Of a stretch of DNA of 64,000 nt, positions 25,066 to 38,048 are shown one piece after another. Under the pieces are notes generated by a model, which had not been told where the DNA came from, searched no databases, and saw only the letters and a list, made by a program, of their open reading frames with translations. Position 1 is the stretch's first letter. Every line of letters begins with the position of its first letter. This DNA comes from Trichaptum fuscoviolaceum (taxonomy: Eukaryota > Basidiomycota > Agaricomycetes > Hymenochaetales > Trichaptaceae), in the NCBI GenBank assembly GCA_910574455.1, contig CAJSYZ010000001.1, positions 907,961 to 971,960 of the forward strand, given 5' to 3'. The position numbers and the translations under genes are program-made.

Positions 25066-25344
25066 CCATCCAAGGTTTTAAAGTTCGTGCCAGTGGCTAT
25101 ATTATACTTCTGCAAGCATGTAGGGCATGTTGAACTTTGCAGGCATGTTGGGCCCCGCAGGTAGGCATGTTGGATTTCGAAGCCATGTTGAACTTTGCAG
25201 GCATGTTGGGCCATCCAAGGTTTTAAAGTTCGTGCCAGTGGCTATATTATACTTCTGCAAGCATGTAGGGCATGTTGGGCCCCGCAGGTGGGCATGTTGG
25301 GCCCCGCAGGTAGGCATGTTGGATTTCGAAGCCATGTTGAACTT
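25066..25344. repeat. 145-base tandem duplication with GGCATGTTGG core
   Basis: A 145-base unit starts with ccatccaaggttttaaag at 25066 and again at 25211; the second unit is slightly shorter and ends at about 25344. Within each unit shorter elements recur (gcaggtaggcatgttgg, ggccccgcagg, gccatgttgaactt), so this is a compound minisatellite. The copies are nearly identical, which indicates recent amplification. The left edge coincides with the loss of the kinase-like frame. Confidence 0.9.
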
Positions 25345-26103
25345 CAACGTAGCCCAACTTAGCCACACGTATGAGTCATACATACGTGGCTTCAAGCTGA
25401 ATACATTACTTTTGAAGACCTGAGCCAGTTAACCAAGCAAGACTCAGGCAAAATCAAGTAAGTGCCAAAAGCAACAAGGAGTGCATATAACCTGATAGAA
25501 GAGTGGAAGAACAATCCCTTTCAAGTTGAGAATGAAGTTGGAATTCAAGTTGTTGCCTCATTTAGTACTATGACTCTCAGTCTCATGCTTTGCGCGAGTA
25601 AGGTAGTGGACAACATATCAACTGTAACGACTGGTTTACGAGTCTAGTAGTGGACGAACAGAGCACAAAACTCAAGACATTGAGGTATAATCAAAGTCAT
25701 GATTGAGATATACAAGACAGACAGACGGTAAGACAGACAGTATTCGTGTATGGGAGTTACAGTACAGTGGATGGAAACGTGAAAGAAAAAATGCAATATG
25801 GGAGAAAGGGAGAGATTCATCATTATACATCCAGAGGTACATTATTACCTCCGACGTGCTTCATAGTCTATATGTAAACATATTCAAGTTGTATGGGTAG
25901 TGGGAGAGACACGTAGAATGAAATACAAGATAATAAAAAAAAGAGGAGATTGATCATCAAGTCAAGCTAATCGTATGCTACCGTTTATCGTGAACATCAA
26001 TTATCGTACACTCCCTTCTGCAAACAACAAAGAGTGTGGAAATAAAGACGTGTTTGTGGTGGAACAACTTGTTGAAGTTGCTTTGTTTGTATGTGACGCA
26101 GTT
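25345..26103. other. Intergenic
   Basis: This is AT-rich sequence between the minisatellite and the 3' end of the PP1-subunit gene. It includes short simple repeats (acagacagac near 25718). No gene is recognised. Confidence 0.4.
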
Positions 26104-29100
26104 TTAACCATGCACAGATGTCGCTAGCGGTGACTCTGACTTCAGAAGCGAAGCCGGTGTCGGTGTGGACGTGGTACTCTCAAAGTTTGCAGACCTTGAG
26201 GACGGTGGAGTAGAAGCTCGAGGGCTGGCGCAATTGGTCGGAGTAGCTTGAGCGGATCCCTTGATAAGCGGAAAGGCCTCTGTAGAGATTGAGCTAGGGG
26301 AGGACAAGAACTCCTCAACGCTCGAAGCAGAGTGCGAACGGCGCATGTCCGAAGGAATGTCAAGCAAAGCGTCTCGTCCCGTATAGAAGCAGAACCTAGA
26401 TAGTAAAACAAGCGGGTCAGACAAATACACCCTATAGCATCACTTTGATCTGTGATGCTTACCTATTCAGAAACATGCTATAGCTATCCGAGTCTATAAG
26501 CCCATTCTCGCCTACCCCATCGCCAGTCGGGCTCGTCGTGAAATTAGGCGCCACCATAGGTCCAAGCATCGCAAAGTCGGGCGGGCTCGCCGGACTCGGT
26601 GTCATCGTCGGCGACGACACATTCGTGATGCTCGGCGTCGAGATCTCGCTGCTCGTGCCCAAAGACGGCTGGCCATCTTTGCCCACACCCAAGCCGAGTC
26701 CCTGGTGGCCCATGCCCATCTGGACGCCTGCGGACAGATCACCCCACGGACGTACCGCCTGGTGTTGCATGGCTATTGCACCGGGACTCGAGGGACGACT
26801 ACTAGTGAGTGGTGGGAAGGAATGGAATCGGCCTGGAGAGACTGTTCCAACAGGGAACTCAGACACCGGTGTCGTGGCACGCGAAGACGCCTGGGAGCCA
26901 AGCGCAGCTGTAAGCTCTGCATCAGACAACGAGCGATGAGGGAGACCTGGAGGAGTCAGCCTTGCATGTCCGTTTCCCTTGGAATAATTTGCTGCCCAGG
27001 CGTCGAAGTACGATCGGTGGTGGTTCCTCACATGATCTCTAAGCGCTTCAGGGTTCCCGCCAGAGGCATTCGACGCGTTCGAACCCGATCTCATAGTACT
27101 CAATCCACGTCTCTGAAACGAAGGGCCCAGTGCCGTATTTTGCTCCTCCATGTTCGAATTCGACATCCCAAGCGCCCGCCTCTGGTACTTTGCAAGCGCT
27201 TCATCGTCCAGATTGTCCAAATCCGGGTCCCGTGGCGAGCCCCTCGCAAGCCCCTGAGCGCGCGCCGCGAAGTTCACTTTATGCGTAGCGAACATCGGGA
27301 ACTTCGTGTTGCCCCAGGTCTGCGGCAAACCGTCGATATACGATGCGCTTTTCTTCGCGGGCCAGGGAACGGTTGACCGTCCATTTGTCTGTCCGGAGGG
27401 GAACATGACTGCGGAGGAGTTTTGCTGAGAAGGAGGTACCCAAGTAGCCGCGTGCTCCATGCTCGGACGCCAAGCAGCACGGTTCTTCAGCGATGCTCCC
27501 AGGTCATACCTGGACGCCAAAGAATCCGAGTACTTCTTTGTCGATGTCAAACCCAAGCTTGTAGATGGAGAATTTTCACCATCTCGCGCTCCTCCACCTT
27601 TGGCACTAGATGCGATCCTCTCCAATGCGCCTTGAAGACTCAATCCCAGGGCATTGTCCCTGCCACTGCCATCCTTTCCTTCTTTCCCACCACCATCTGT
27701 CCCATGACTCCCCGACCCGGATCCAGGCGTCACAACAGCCGTACCAACGAGTGTCAGTGCATTCTTCCCCGGTATACGCTTCTCGAACACCGCGCGATAG
27801 TTCTGCCCGTTGTTGTTATCCCACATCTCTCTGCCCCCTGAGCAGTACCGAACAGCGAGGACAAGCGTCTTCTCGTCGATGCGGAGGAGCAGATCCGAGA
27901 GTCGAATTGCAAACTCAAATCGATCATACTTAGGACGGTCGTCGGCAGTAGGTTTGATTGCTGAGCCAGATGAAGATGTCTGTGTTTCGGTCTTCGCCTC
28001 GGGTTTCGAACTTAGCGGGGCGTGATGCGGGGGAGGCGAGCACGACTGGATCCATCGCGCACTGACCTCACTCGTCGTCTGCCATCCATCAAATGTGAAT
28101 CTCACCACAACGCTCTTCTCAAACGCGATATTCTTGACCCTAACAGTACCCTTCACGCAGCTCGCATCGTCCGCAAGGTACAAGCCCTCCAGCCAGACAT
28201 CTCCCCCTCCCGGGATATCCTCTGCTCCCGCACCAACGCCAGCGACAGCGGTGTGCACGCCAAGCACTGATCCGGAGTTCGACTTCGCGTCACGGTTCGG
28301 CATGTTCAGGACGCGCATGACGAGCACCTTGCGTACCGCTGCCTCTTCCTCGCTGCTCGCACCGTCCGTCAACCGCTTACGCTTCTGATTGAAGTACCCA
28401 GGGGCACCGCCATAGTTGAACGCGTCCCACTCCGTCCCAGACTCGCCTCCGCTTGTTGTGTCGTCCATAGTCGGACTGCCATCCCGACTCACCGCCGCTG
28501 GCTTCTGTTCAGCGAGGAACAACTTCACGTGCTCCAGCTGCGCGTCGAAATGCACCATCTTCACTGTCGCGCTCTGCACTGAGCTCGGGATGCTTCCGGC
28601 ATCATCCATCACAGACGGCGTCGCAGGCGCTGACAACGAGGGCGACAAAACATGTTGTAGATCTGACAGATCGGACAGCGAAAGTCCGAGGACTCCTTCA
28701 CGCGTGGCACCCGACGCAGAAGACGAACGGCGCTTGAGCGAAGATTTAAGGACCTCGCCCGACTTCTTTCGAATGAGAGGCACCATACTCGTCGACGCAC
28801 TAGCTCTCAATGCACCACCCGCCGAATAGATTGGTGGCGACCTCGTCGGCGCCACCTGGATTATGGGCACCATTGCAACTCTGCCCGCCGGTGGCGAGTA
28901 GTTTGCTTTCGATAATAGCAGGCGAGCATGGTGACCTTCGCCATTGCCGGATGGAATCTCAATCGCCGTCACGGACGGCGAGGGAGATGCGGGTGGCGAC
29001 AACGACGTGGAGACGGTTTTCGGGAGGTCGATACGAAGTGAACCGGCGTTGCTGCGTTTTCCTGCAAAGCTCCTTGGCTGATCTCCTTGCACTGTGGCGG

Positions 29101-30321
29101 TAGAGGTGGTGCTGAGCGTTGGGCTAGGTGGGCTCGAAGACGGGAAGGCAACCGAGGACGTTTCCTTAGATTGAGGCACTTCGGCAGTCTGCTGGATAAA
29201 ACGCCAGAATCAAAACAAAGAAAAAAAGGCCAAAGATTCGATGGTATTCTTACTGCTTCATCACTTAGTCCACTCCGCCTTCTTGACGGCTTCACCATCA
29301 CATTCACATCTTTACTCGTTCTAGAACCTTCAAGCACTTTCTCCCTCCCTTTTCGCCCTCGGTCACTCTCCCTCTCCTTTGCCACGCTAATCGGAGTTGG
29401 AGTCGCGCAATCCGAGTCTGACTCGTCCTTCACAGCTTTCGTGAATCTCAGTATATTCTTTTTGTCCGAAGGATTGGCGGCTGTAGAATCAACCAGATCC
29501 ATCTCGAATACAAGTCCATCGTCCAAGTCCGCGGTAGACTCGGTGGTGTTCGTGCGATTCGAAGCCAGAGAACGAACCCGTTCAGCGCTTACCGGCCGTT
29601 TACGCGCTTCTCGCTCCTCCATCTCTTTCTCTCTCTTCTCCTTCTCCCTATTCTCTTTCTCTGCATCACTCCCACTCTCCTCACTCCCAAGCACAAATCT
29701 TGACCTCCGTTTCGTCGGCGTATCAATCTCCCCATTAACACTCGCGATTGAGCTGGAGGCACTAAGCGCCGATCCCACGCGCCGCGGGATACGCGCCAAT
29801 CCTCGGCCAGCATTGTTTTCGAATCGCCCAAGATCGAAACTCCCGAACTCGCTTTCAGAGCTTCGCTGGTGGTGCCTGGGACGCGTTGCGAGCGGGGACG
29901 AATCCGCAGACGAAGCAGACGCGGAGCGACGCGTCAGTCGCGGTGATGGCGAGTTCGACGGGGTTGAGCGTGGAGGGGAGGGCGAGGATGATGCCTGGGA
30001 CGGGGGCGAGCCAATCATGGATGGCGACATCTCAGATTGAGACTTCAGTAGAGGCGTGGTGCGCCGCGGAAATGTGTAGCTCATGTTAATGTTCATGGTC
30101 GACGAGTCTGAAGGGTAAAGAGGTGCAGAGGAATCATTCCTACGGGATGACGATGACGATGAGGGCGGAAATGGTTTAAAGTTGGGGACAGGCGCTGGGG
30201 ATGATAGGGAGAGTGAGAGCGGTATGGGCGGGGAGGTGCTCAGCGCGACTGTCGCCGAGCCCGAGCTAAGGGGCGAGCCGGGGGATGTTCTGGTTGGGGA
30301 CGTGGGGACGACGTAAGGCAT
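26104..30321 (-). CDS. PP1 glycogen-targeting regulatory subunit with CBM21 domain
   Basis: Large Ser/Pro-rich protein, 1362 residues from the Met at 30321. Three exons (complement of 29254-30321, 26463-29191, 26104-26395); introns of 62 and 67 bases close in phase. The central part has an RVxF-type PP1-docking motif KMVHF followed by LEHVKLFL, then a CBM21 carbohydrate-binding domain. Its hallmarks are VKNIAFEKSVVVRFTFDGW, then FEFAIRL and WDNNNGQNY. This layout matches yeast Gac1/Pig2 and animal PPP1R3 proteins, which bring phosphatase 1 to glycogen and activate glycogen synthase. The N-terminal third holds an acidic/basic coiled segment (EKENREKEKREKEMEER). The frame stays open upstream to another Met at 30576, adding 85 partly hydrophobic residues; MPYVVPTSPT was preferred as a more typical start. 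The C-terminal exon begins FCFYTGRDALL. Confidence 0.88.
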
Positions 30322-33300
30322 ATCTGCAAGACGGATGACTGCGTGTTCGTCGTATAGCGATCCAGAAGATTCTGTTATAGAAGTGTGACAAATCGATTCG
30401 ATAGGTGCACCTAAAAGCGAATGGCAAACGCGACGTTTCAGCTTCACGAAGTACGGATACGAGAAAAGCGTGAGCAGGAGCTCTGGAAACGATTGCGAGA
30501 ACGAGGACGAGAAGGAAAGAAGGCACGTCCAGAACGAAGCAAAGTACACGGAGATGCGGCGTTGGAGGGGGCTCATTAAGTATCTACCAGAGCACTATTG
30601 GTAGTAAACGCCAACACCGACCGGCCTAACCCGTGGCGTCTCTGGGAATGAGTAGCGCGGTGGAGGCGGTGAACTCTGCGACGAGAAAAGAGATATAGAA
30701 ATAGCGCGGGCGGCTGAAGTGGGATGATGCAAAGTAGAACAGTGATAGATGTGGGTGGGGAACTACGTTATAAGAGCGTGGCGGTAGAAAGGATAGTGAA
30801 TGCACAGAGGCTGGCCGATGGCAAGACAAACTAACGCATACGGTATGACGCAAGGAACCTCAGTAAACAAGAAGATAAGACGGCCAGCCGGACAGAAATG
30901 AGAGAGAGAAGGGGAAGAAAGAAGGAGTGGCACAAATAACAGTGCCCGCCACACAGAGATAACGAGAAGCTCACAGCGGCTGACGGAATAAATATCAAGA
31001 ACGGAACATAGACTCACCAGTCCAACTCCGAATGTCGACAGTTGGTTCAGGATGAAATTAGCCCTCTATCGAATGCGGTCGTCGTTACAGGTCGGAGGAC
31101 AAATGGACACAAGAGTTGTATCCAGATGCAAAGGACAAAATTAGGAGGAAATCGGGAATATATTTTTTCGACGGACGCTATTCTTTTTGGGTGAGGTCAC
31201 CTTCTTGAAACAACCAACGCCACTGCGATAATGGATGCGGAAGTGAAGATAGCTGCACCGAATGCAACTGAGACCTGGGGGGGGTGAACAATGGCGTCAG
31301 AGATCTGAATCACAGTTTACTTCCGGAGCGTCCGAGTCAAATTGGAAGGAAAACTCGCATCTAAAACTGTAAGAGTTGAAAGAAAGGGGGATTAAGGGAG
31401 GGGAGGGGCAGTGAGCAGTCCAAACGAAGGGAAGTGGTTCCAGAGTAAAAGAGCGACCGGAGGGAATTTATACGAGAAATATGCGGGGGTGGGGATGAGG
31501 GGTAATACAGAAGGGCGCGATTATAAGGAAAGCTAGTAGAAGTGCGGGGAGGCGGGGGAGGCGGGCTCTGTTTCCGCAGACGTAACCATCGGTTATAACG
31601 TTGACAAAAAGTTATAGTGCGGAAAGTCGGGAGGTGTGGCGATAGTGAGTGCGAGGACTGAACACCAAAAGACAAACATGGACTGAATTGACGTAGAGAC
31701 TTACTTTACTGCTTTCGCGTCGAATTGCTGTTGAAACTTGGCACTAGTTGGAAAGATGTCAGTGTACGAGCGAACGAGCTGAAGACTGAGCTCAAGTACC
31801 TCCACTTAGCTACTCGAGGCGTCCAATGTCCCTCCTGCCGACCCAAGCCTGATCCAAAAATGTTTGTCGCGTAGGATACGAAGTTCGGCGAGACGCGTAT
31901 AATCCGCACCAGCGTCACTGCTATTCAAGAAGATGGAGCACCCGAGCAGTTTGTAGGCACGTCGGATGATGATTCGAAGCTCGTTTCTCGCGTGCGTGCA
32001 CGAAGTGAGGCCCCAGGCGTAGTAGAATAGAAATTAAAGGGTGTAGCTGTTGTCTGTAGTGGATTTCGGCCTGCCTAGAGCGCGTCGAAGGAGGACTTTT
32101 GATATATACACGGTCAATCCGTGTCAGGCCCAAGTTCCAAGTATCTCCGTGCAACAATCTTCTTCTCACCAGCACCGCAAAACTGAATGCTCCTCGGCGA
32201 ACTCCTCCTCCTTATACCTTCTCCGAGCCCAAATCACAAGAAAAGGATGACTACGTAGGAGGTCTGGACGCCTCGCCCCGGGGATATCAATATCGCACTC
32301 AATGGAGGAACACGATACAACGCGGGCGGCCTCGGGTGCAAGCTGGCGTTTGCTGTGCACACTGGTAGTAGTCTGCTGTGCCGTGCCTTTGATCTGCGCC
32401 GGCGTCCTAGCGTGCCAAGTGCGTCCCCAACGCGTCGCGGGAGTCGTCGCCAACGCGCGCAGACGACGAGGACGACGGAAAGATGAGGGGAGGGAAGGAA
32501 CGTTTACCCTGGCGGGATACGGATATGCAGCGCTGGGGGGATGTCTGCATTATGAATGGCCGTATTAGAGACTGCAGAATTCCAGACCCGTTCGCACAAA
32601 ATCTAATCCCGAGCCCCTTCATTTCCTATTCCGGACGCGCAACGCCCAGGCACGTCACTGCGTCTAGGGTTAGCAACCGTCGCTTACGCGCATCCCATTA
32701 CAGGACATACGCCCAAAGCACTTCAGAGACATTCGGCCATCTTCTCATACGGAGGTTCAACTTGTTCCCATCACCACAACAACACGTCTGTTTCACCACA
32801 AAATTATCTTCCCTTCGACCCAACCCGCCTCGCCAGCACTACTCCTACACATTAACGCATTATTCTACTACTTTGCTCGCCGAGGTCAACAGTCATACAC
32901 CTTCACTCATAGCATACCAACCGGCCGCTCCGCATGCGAGAAAATCCAAACACCTAGCGCGTCTAGGCTCTAAAGATAACTCACATCTCGTCCCCGCATC
33001 TCATCTTGGTGTCTCATCTCATCATTACTATCACAACATCACGAGCAACTGATACCCCACGTCCGAGTGCAATCTCAACCCCATGCCATACAGGAATGTC
33101 GGTTCCAACGCTCGGCATCCTGTTGCAGGAGTGTCCCAGCTTGATGCCTAATCGAGCAGACTTACGCTTTAAGGCGCGGGAATCTCCTTTTTTGGCCACT
33201 CAACGCTTTAGCTTAATCATTCGTGAAGAAAATCTCAGAATGCGACGTCCCGGACATTCGTTCACACGTGAGCAAGTAACCAGGTGCTTCGTAGAGCCTG

Positions 33301-34724
33301 GAATGGCCTAACTGCTAAAGCTCAGAATACAAACGCGAAGGTCGAGGCGAAAGACACGTTGAAAACACATGTTCTGCATGTCCTCTTTTTCTTCTGTTTC
33401 CCTCTTCTTTGCTGAACTCTGTCTTCAAATGCCAGAAAAGGGTCTGGAATTTGTAAAGCATTTCGGAGACAGCTCCGGACGGCGTATTCCTGATTATCAA
33501 CCATCTCCGAGTTACTGCGTTTCTCGCCACTAAAATTTCGGATGAACGTGCCTTAGTAGACGCCGCTCGAACTCAATTTCGGTGGATAACCAGCGGGCGC
33601 GTTGAACCTTTATATGGGATTTCGAGTTAAAGTCTTTTCTTATGAATACTGAAGCTCTAGCGCTGCGGGCCTTTGGCTCCATGATTCCGAGTTCTCCGTC
33701 TTCAAGCTACATATGTATGCGGACAGGATGGCCTTATCTACTGTCCCCTAACACCTCATATGCAGAGCATGATATCACCTCATAAACCGTATCCTCCCTC
33801 GACTTCGCTCCGGAACTCATCCTCACTTCCGCAGCGCGCAATGTGCTCTCAGTATAAAATTCAGCCACAAGGACAAGCTTCATTCTAACATCATCGAGCC
33901 CCAAGGCACCCGCTCGCTGCGTTATCACGCACCTGGGTAAGCCTAAATTCTACTTATAGTACTATCATGACGCCGAAGCTCATTCTATGTTCTATACAGG
34001 TGCACCTCGGCTTCATTCACCACCGTCTATATGACTTGGCCATCATCCTGTTATCCAAGCAATGTAGCTATATAACATTGAAGCCATTATCCCCACATCA
34101 GTATGATATCATCTCCACAACGTAACCTCCAATACAACCACCGCCCACAAAAGACAGACGCCATCTCATGAACCCACTCCACTCCTCGGAAATGTATGCC
34201 GAAAGGGACGGACACAAGATACTCATCTGACATACATCGTGGTTCGCCCACGCTACACGCGATACCACACAGCACGGATTTAGGACATTCCTTTTCCCCA
34301 GGCTGCACATTGACTCAGGGTGTCTGCGAAAGAAGATACTCGAAGATCCTTTTGGAATGTTAGTTCGACACCTTGTCCCTCAACTTCATATACACAACGT
34401 TCCCTCAATAGAAAATACCGACCGGTACTTCCCTGATTTTGCGTCCGGACTCAAGGGTCAACATATTCCGGGACACGCGCCCTTCATTATGTTCCTTTTC
34501 ACCTCTTTTACTCGCACAACGCGCACAGGCGCGACCCAACGCCTGACCAGCTGCGAGGCTTCCGTAGGCTATGTTCTCCGGATCTTAGAGAGTGATCTCG
34601 CTCTTGACGTAGGCGGCGTCCTCGCTGATCAGCACTTCTGCGAGTCCGTAGCTACGCAACATCATCACCAGAAATCGTCACCGCGACTACTACGTATCGC
34701 ACTGCCACTGCTTAACAAACCATC
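30322..34724. other. Gene-poor region, strand-biased leader sequence
   Basis: From 30.3 to about 31.9 kb the minus strand is strongly CT-rich with many short frames. This is probably a long leader or promoter of the PP1-subunit gene, possibly with 5'-UTR introns. From 31.9 to 34.7 kb I find only short unrecognised frames on both strands and no RNA gene. Confidence 0.35.
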
Positions 34725-35239
34725 ATGTCTTCATTTAATCTTGCCCACTCCACAACATTCGAGTTTTCGAATCCGTACCTTTCGTTTCCTCCACTATCGA
34801 CAAGCCTACCTTGCATGGGGCCGTACTTCATTCGACAACTGCGAGAAGACTTCGACAAAGCGTATCAGGCTTTTGATCAAGCTTTAGCCCTTTGCTTCGT
34901 GATTTGCCTGCGCTCGAGTCTAAACCGTCATCTTTGGTTAGCGGCGGTCATGTCAATCAGTATTCCTTTTCCGGTTTTGCACAGGCGGATGTTATCGGTG
35001 TACCAACACGGCTCTCTCCACTGGCACTCTCCAGTCCCACCGGATTGTACTCGGAGATCATAATAGTTTGCCCAAGGAGTAAGCTGGCGTGCAGTTTTGG
35101 ACCCATACCTGCGGACCAGCCGCTTCGTAGTGTTCTCACAGGCACGGACGCAATCAGCCTAGCCCTACATCCCTCTCATCGATTTATCAAAGGCAATAAA
35201 GCAGGAATGTCGCCATCAAGATTCCTAACCCCAGCATAA
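34725..35239 (+). pseudogene. Candidate frameshifted coding region, unknown family
   Basis: A frame opening MSSFNLAHST at 34725 shows a coherent helical stretch (RQLREDFDKAYQAFDQAL) up to about 34890. The sequence then continues sensibly only in another frame (LLRDLPALESK, then VNQYSFSGFAQADVIG) to a stop at 35239. One missing base near 34891 would explain the switch. I do not recognise the family, and no intron with good borders explains the jump. It may be a decayed lineage-specific gene or a sequencing error in a real one. Confidence 0.3.
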
Positions 35240-36289
35240 AGGCTTTGCTATTGACACCGAATGACCGATGACGTCGACGAGCGCTTCAAGTCGCCGAACT
35301 GACGAGATGATCAGAAGTTAAGCTCACGCCCAGACCGGCCGAAAGTCAAAGTCAATTTCTGCTTTTTAGACTTTCTGCTTTCTCCGAGTCCGGGCAGCTT
35401 CTTTCCGATCGGCGAATCCTTGTCTCTAGGTTTCTTTTGTTTCAAATTACGCTTCTTTTGCATTAACTGTTAAGTGAAACTCTCTTTTCGCCTGCTGTAA
35501 GGACGAGGATGGCTGCGTCATGTATGACGTCGTTCGCTCTCAGCCTGCGACTCAGACGTGCGACGTTAGATCGCGGTAAATTCGTTGTGTTACGAATCTA
35601 TTTCTGGATCAGCTCAACGCGATTCAATGACGTCGTTCGTTTGGCGGCCCAAATAGTATTGAAAGGTATATTTATATTCAATAATTCTCCAAAACTATCT
35701 CACCTATGCTTCTATAATAGACAGAATGTTCGTTTAATGGGATGCAAAGACATCATCGCCGACCTCAGCTGACCTGAGGCATGTACAATCTTCCTTGACG
35801 CAAGGGAATGGTCATACATCTCTGATCATCCCCTCGCTGATCGCTGGACGGCTTCCTGGCAACGAGGCAGGCCTTCCTTTTCCCTCTCACCGTTTTCATT
35901 GACGAAAAGGATCTGTTGATGTAGTGAGATCCGGAGAAGCAAAAGCTGTTGTCAGTCAATGCCTTGAGGCGGTCACGAGCGCACTTAGAACTATGGTAGA
36001 AGTGCGTAGTTTCATACAACCTTGTGGTCTCTGCCTGATCAATAATGCCGAATATTTCATCGTACAGAATGTATGACCTGCACCGTTTCTGAGAAGCACC
36101 CACAGTTGACTACTCCATCTTCGCTAAGCCTAAAGGGGTGTTGAAAAGACCGTGACGGAATTCTAAATTCTGCTCACGTTTTCCCTTGCCTTCAATGATT
36201 AAATCGTGTTGATCCTGAATTTAAATTTGGACCTCAATGATGATTCAACGACAACCCAATGATCGTGCAACGCACACAACACCTCTACT
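35240..36289. other. No recognisable gene
   Basis: Short unrecognised frames occur, including one on the minus strand at 35765-36103 with no family resemblance. Confidence 0.35.
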
Positions 36290-37440
36290 GTATGTCAGTA
36301 AGTATTGAAGTCCTGCATAAATAGTTCCGGGAGATTTCGTTCACCGATCCTTCGCAGCATCTGCAACTGAAACTGATCCGATGCAAGGCTAAGACTTTCG
36401 TGCAACACCCCTATGCTCCAATTTCTGCTGAAATTTCTCTTCTGTGCCAGTTGATTCTCCCTATTATCTTCTCCAAGTATCTGGAGGATTGACATGTATC
36501 TTACCAAGGATAGTTCTGGTAGCCCAATAACGGGCCATGGTTTGGTTTCAAATTCACAATTGTGGTCCCGATGTCCATTCCAATTCTTCCACTGGGCTAA
36601 ACATTCTTGAGGGACGAACAGTGACAACGTCGGTCAAGTACCCTCCCCCTTCACCCCGCTCTCCGCACGTGTACGGGAGCCTCGCTCTCGAATGTTCAAC
36701 GGCTGGATTTGAAGGGAACGGGCATATGCAAGCTGATCTGGACGGCAAGCAGAATACGGAGCCCTCCCCTCTCCTCTTACACAAATCGTTCCAAGGAATG
36801 GTCGTGATCGAAGTTATGGCTTCTGAAGAGGGACGGGCAACCGCACCCTGTATTTCTGTACATTGCATTATGGTCTAGGCGGCTGGTAAGTATGGCGGTT
36901 GCAACCGTAAATCCAAGTCTGCATACAGTTTGAGGTCCCAGGCCCTGTGGTGAGGCTGGAAAATCTCGCGATATGGTTGGACTTGGGCTAACTCCATGCG
37001 ACGCTTGGCGTCAATGTACAATCGAGAGTAGAGGTTGTCAATGAAGTATGTCTGATCCGTTTCCTCTGCCCAGCCCCAAACGCGGAGCTTCCACCGCTAT
37101 CGCCTATCTCCTGTGTGCTCCTGTGCTTAACACCTCGAAGTGAGTGGGGACGCAAGCTCATGGGTATTACGGTGCAGAGGAAGAGGAAAGAGGGGGGGGG
37201 GCATTGATACACTGGCATAAGGTATATGTCGAAAATTTAGCCTTGTTTCGTCTGAGGTCTCAGTGTGCTGTTTCAAGCTCTCATGAACTACACAATCACG
37301 TTTGTGTACCAGTGGCATTCGTCAAGTACGATCAAGAATCCAAACAAATCGGGGGCAAGAATTGGCAAGAGTCAAGACCCACAACAACTTGGATGTATGT
37401 ATGATATTCCGGAAGTCCCGAAATATGGCAAAAGAAAACG
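36290..37440. repeat. Diverged dispersed repeat, copy 1, carrying a gene fragment
   Basis: This aligns in the same orientation with 43825-44750 over most of its length. Shared landmarks are gtattgaagtcctgca at the left edge, atctgcaactgaaac, tgctccaat, ttctcttctgtgc, gtgtaccagtg and atattc.cggaa near the right edge. On the minus strand at about 36570-36660 it contains a decayed piece of a relative of the NAD(P)-binding gene at 10953 (GGGYLTDVVTVRPS, then, after a deletion and frame change, ECLAQWKNWNG). It is heavily mutated with no intact frame. No transposase, terminal repeats or target-site duplication were seen, so the element type is unknown. Confidence 0.65.
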
Positions 37441-38048
37441 CATTGCTTGTTTTTTTTTGAGGCTCTGTCATTCGGCATAATCTAGATAAAGAACTCGTTC
37501 CTGCGCTCCCGTCTGTTGTTGACAATCTAGAAGGAAATGCTTCTTCGAAGCATGCTGCAGTGAAAATTTGGGCTGGAAGGTTCTTGTCGGAGAAGCCGCC
37601 TCGGAGCTCGTTGGAAAAGGTCCTTGTTCTAGAGTGACTTAAGTTGCGAAGGAGGCGACAAGTCAAGCCCATCGTCCCCAAGGCACTGCAAGCCAAGGAA
37701 AGAGGAGCACTGGGTGGGTTGCAAAGTAATCGCGGTGTTCATCCCGTGTAGCCACTGTCTTAAGGCTCGAAGAAATCCTTGTTGTCATCCCGCGCGCGAC
37801 TCGTGGTACTTCCTCGAGGTCCTTCCAAGTTCCAACTCGGAAAACCGTGCGAGAGGTATTCACAGTAAGTCCATACACATGTAGATCAGTGATTCTACGG
37901 AAATCTGTTTTCATAGACAGTAATGCGCTCTGCAGAGTACTTGGGCTGATCGGTATTCCTTACCTCACAAATCTCTATGCTTCATCGCCTCCAAGTTGAT
38001 GAGACCATAATCCAGTCCCCTCATTCAATCTCGAGTATCGATCCGTAC

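Noticed and set aside
25066..25344. CRISPR array
   Set aside because: The repeat is a compound minisatellite without unique spacers, in a eukaryotic genome.
25102..25423. Cys/Met-rich repeat proteins translated from both strands of the minisatellite
   Set aside because: Open frames on both strands simply reflect the repeat period; no start context or conservation.
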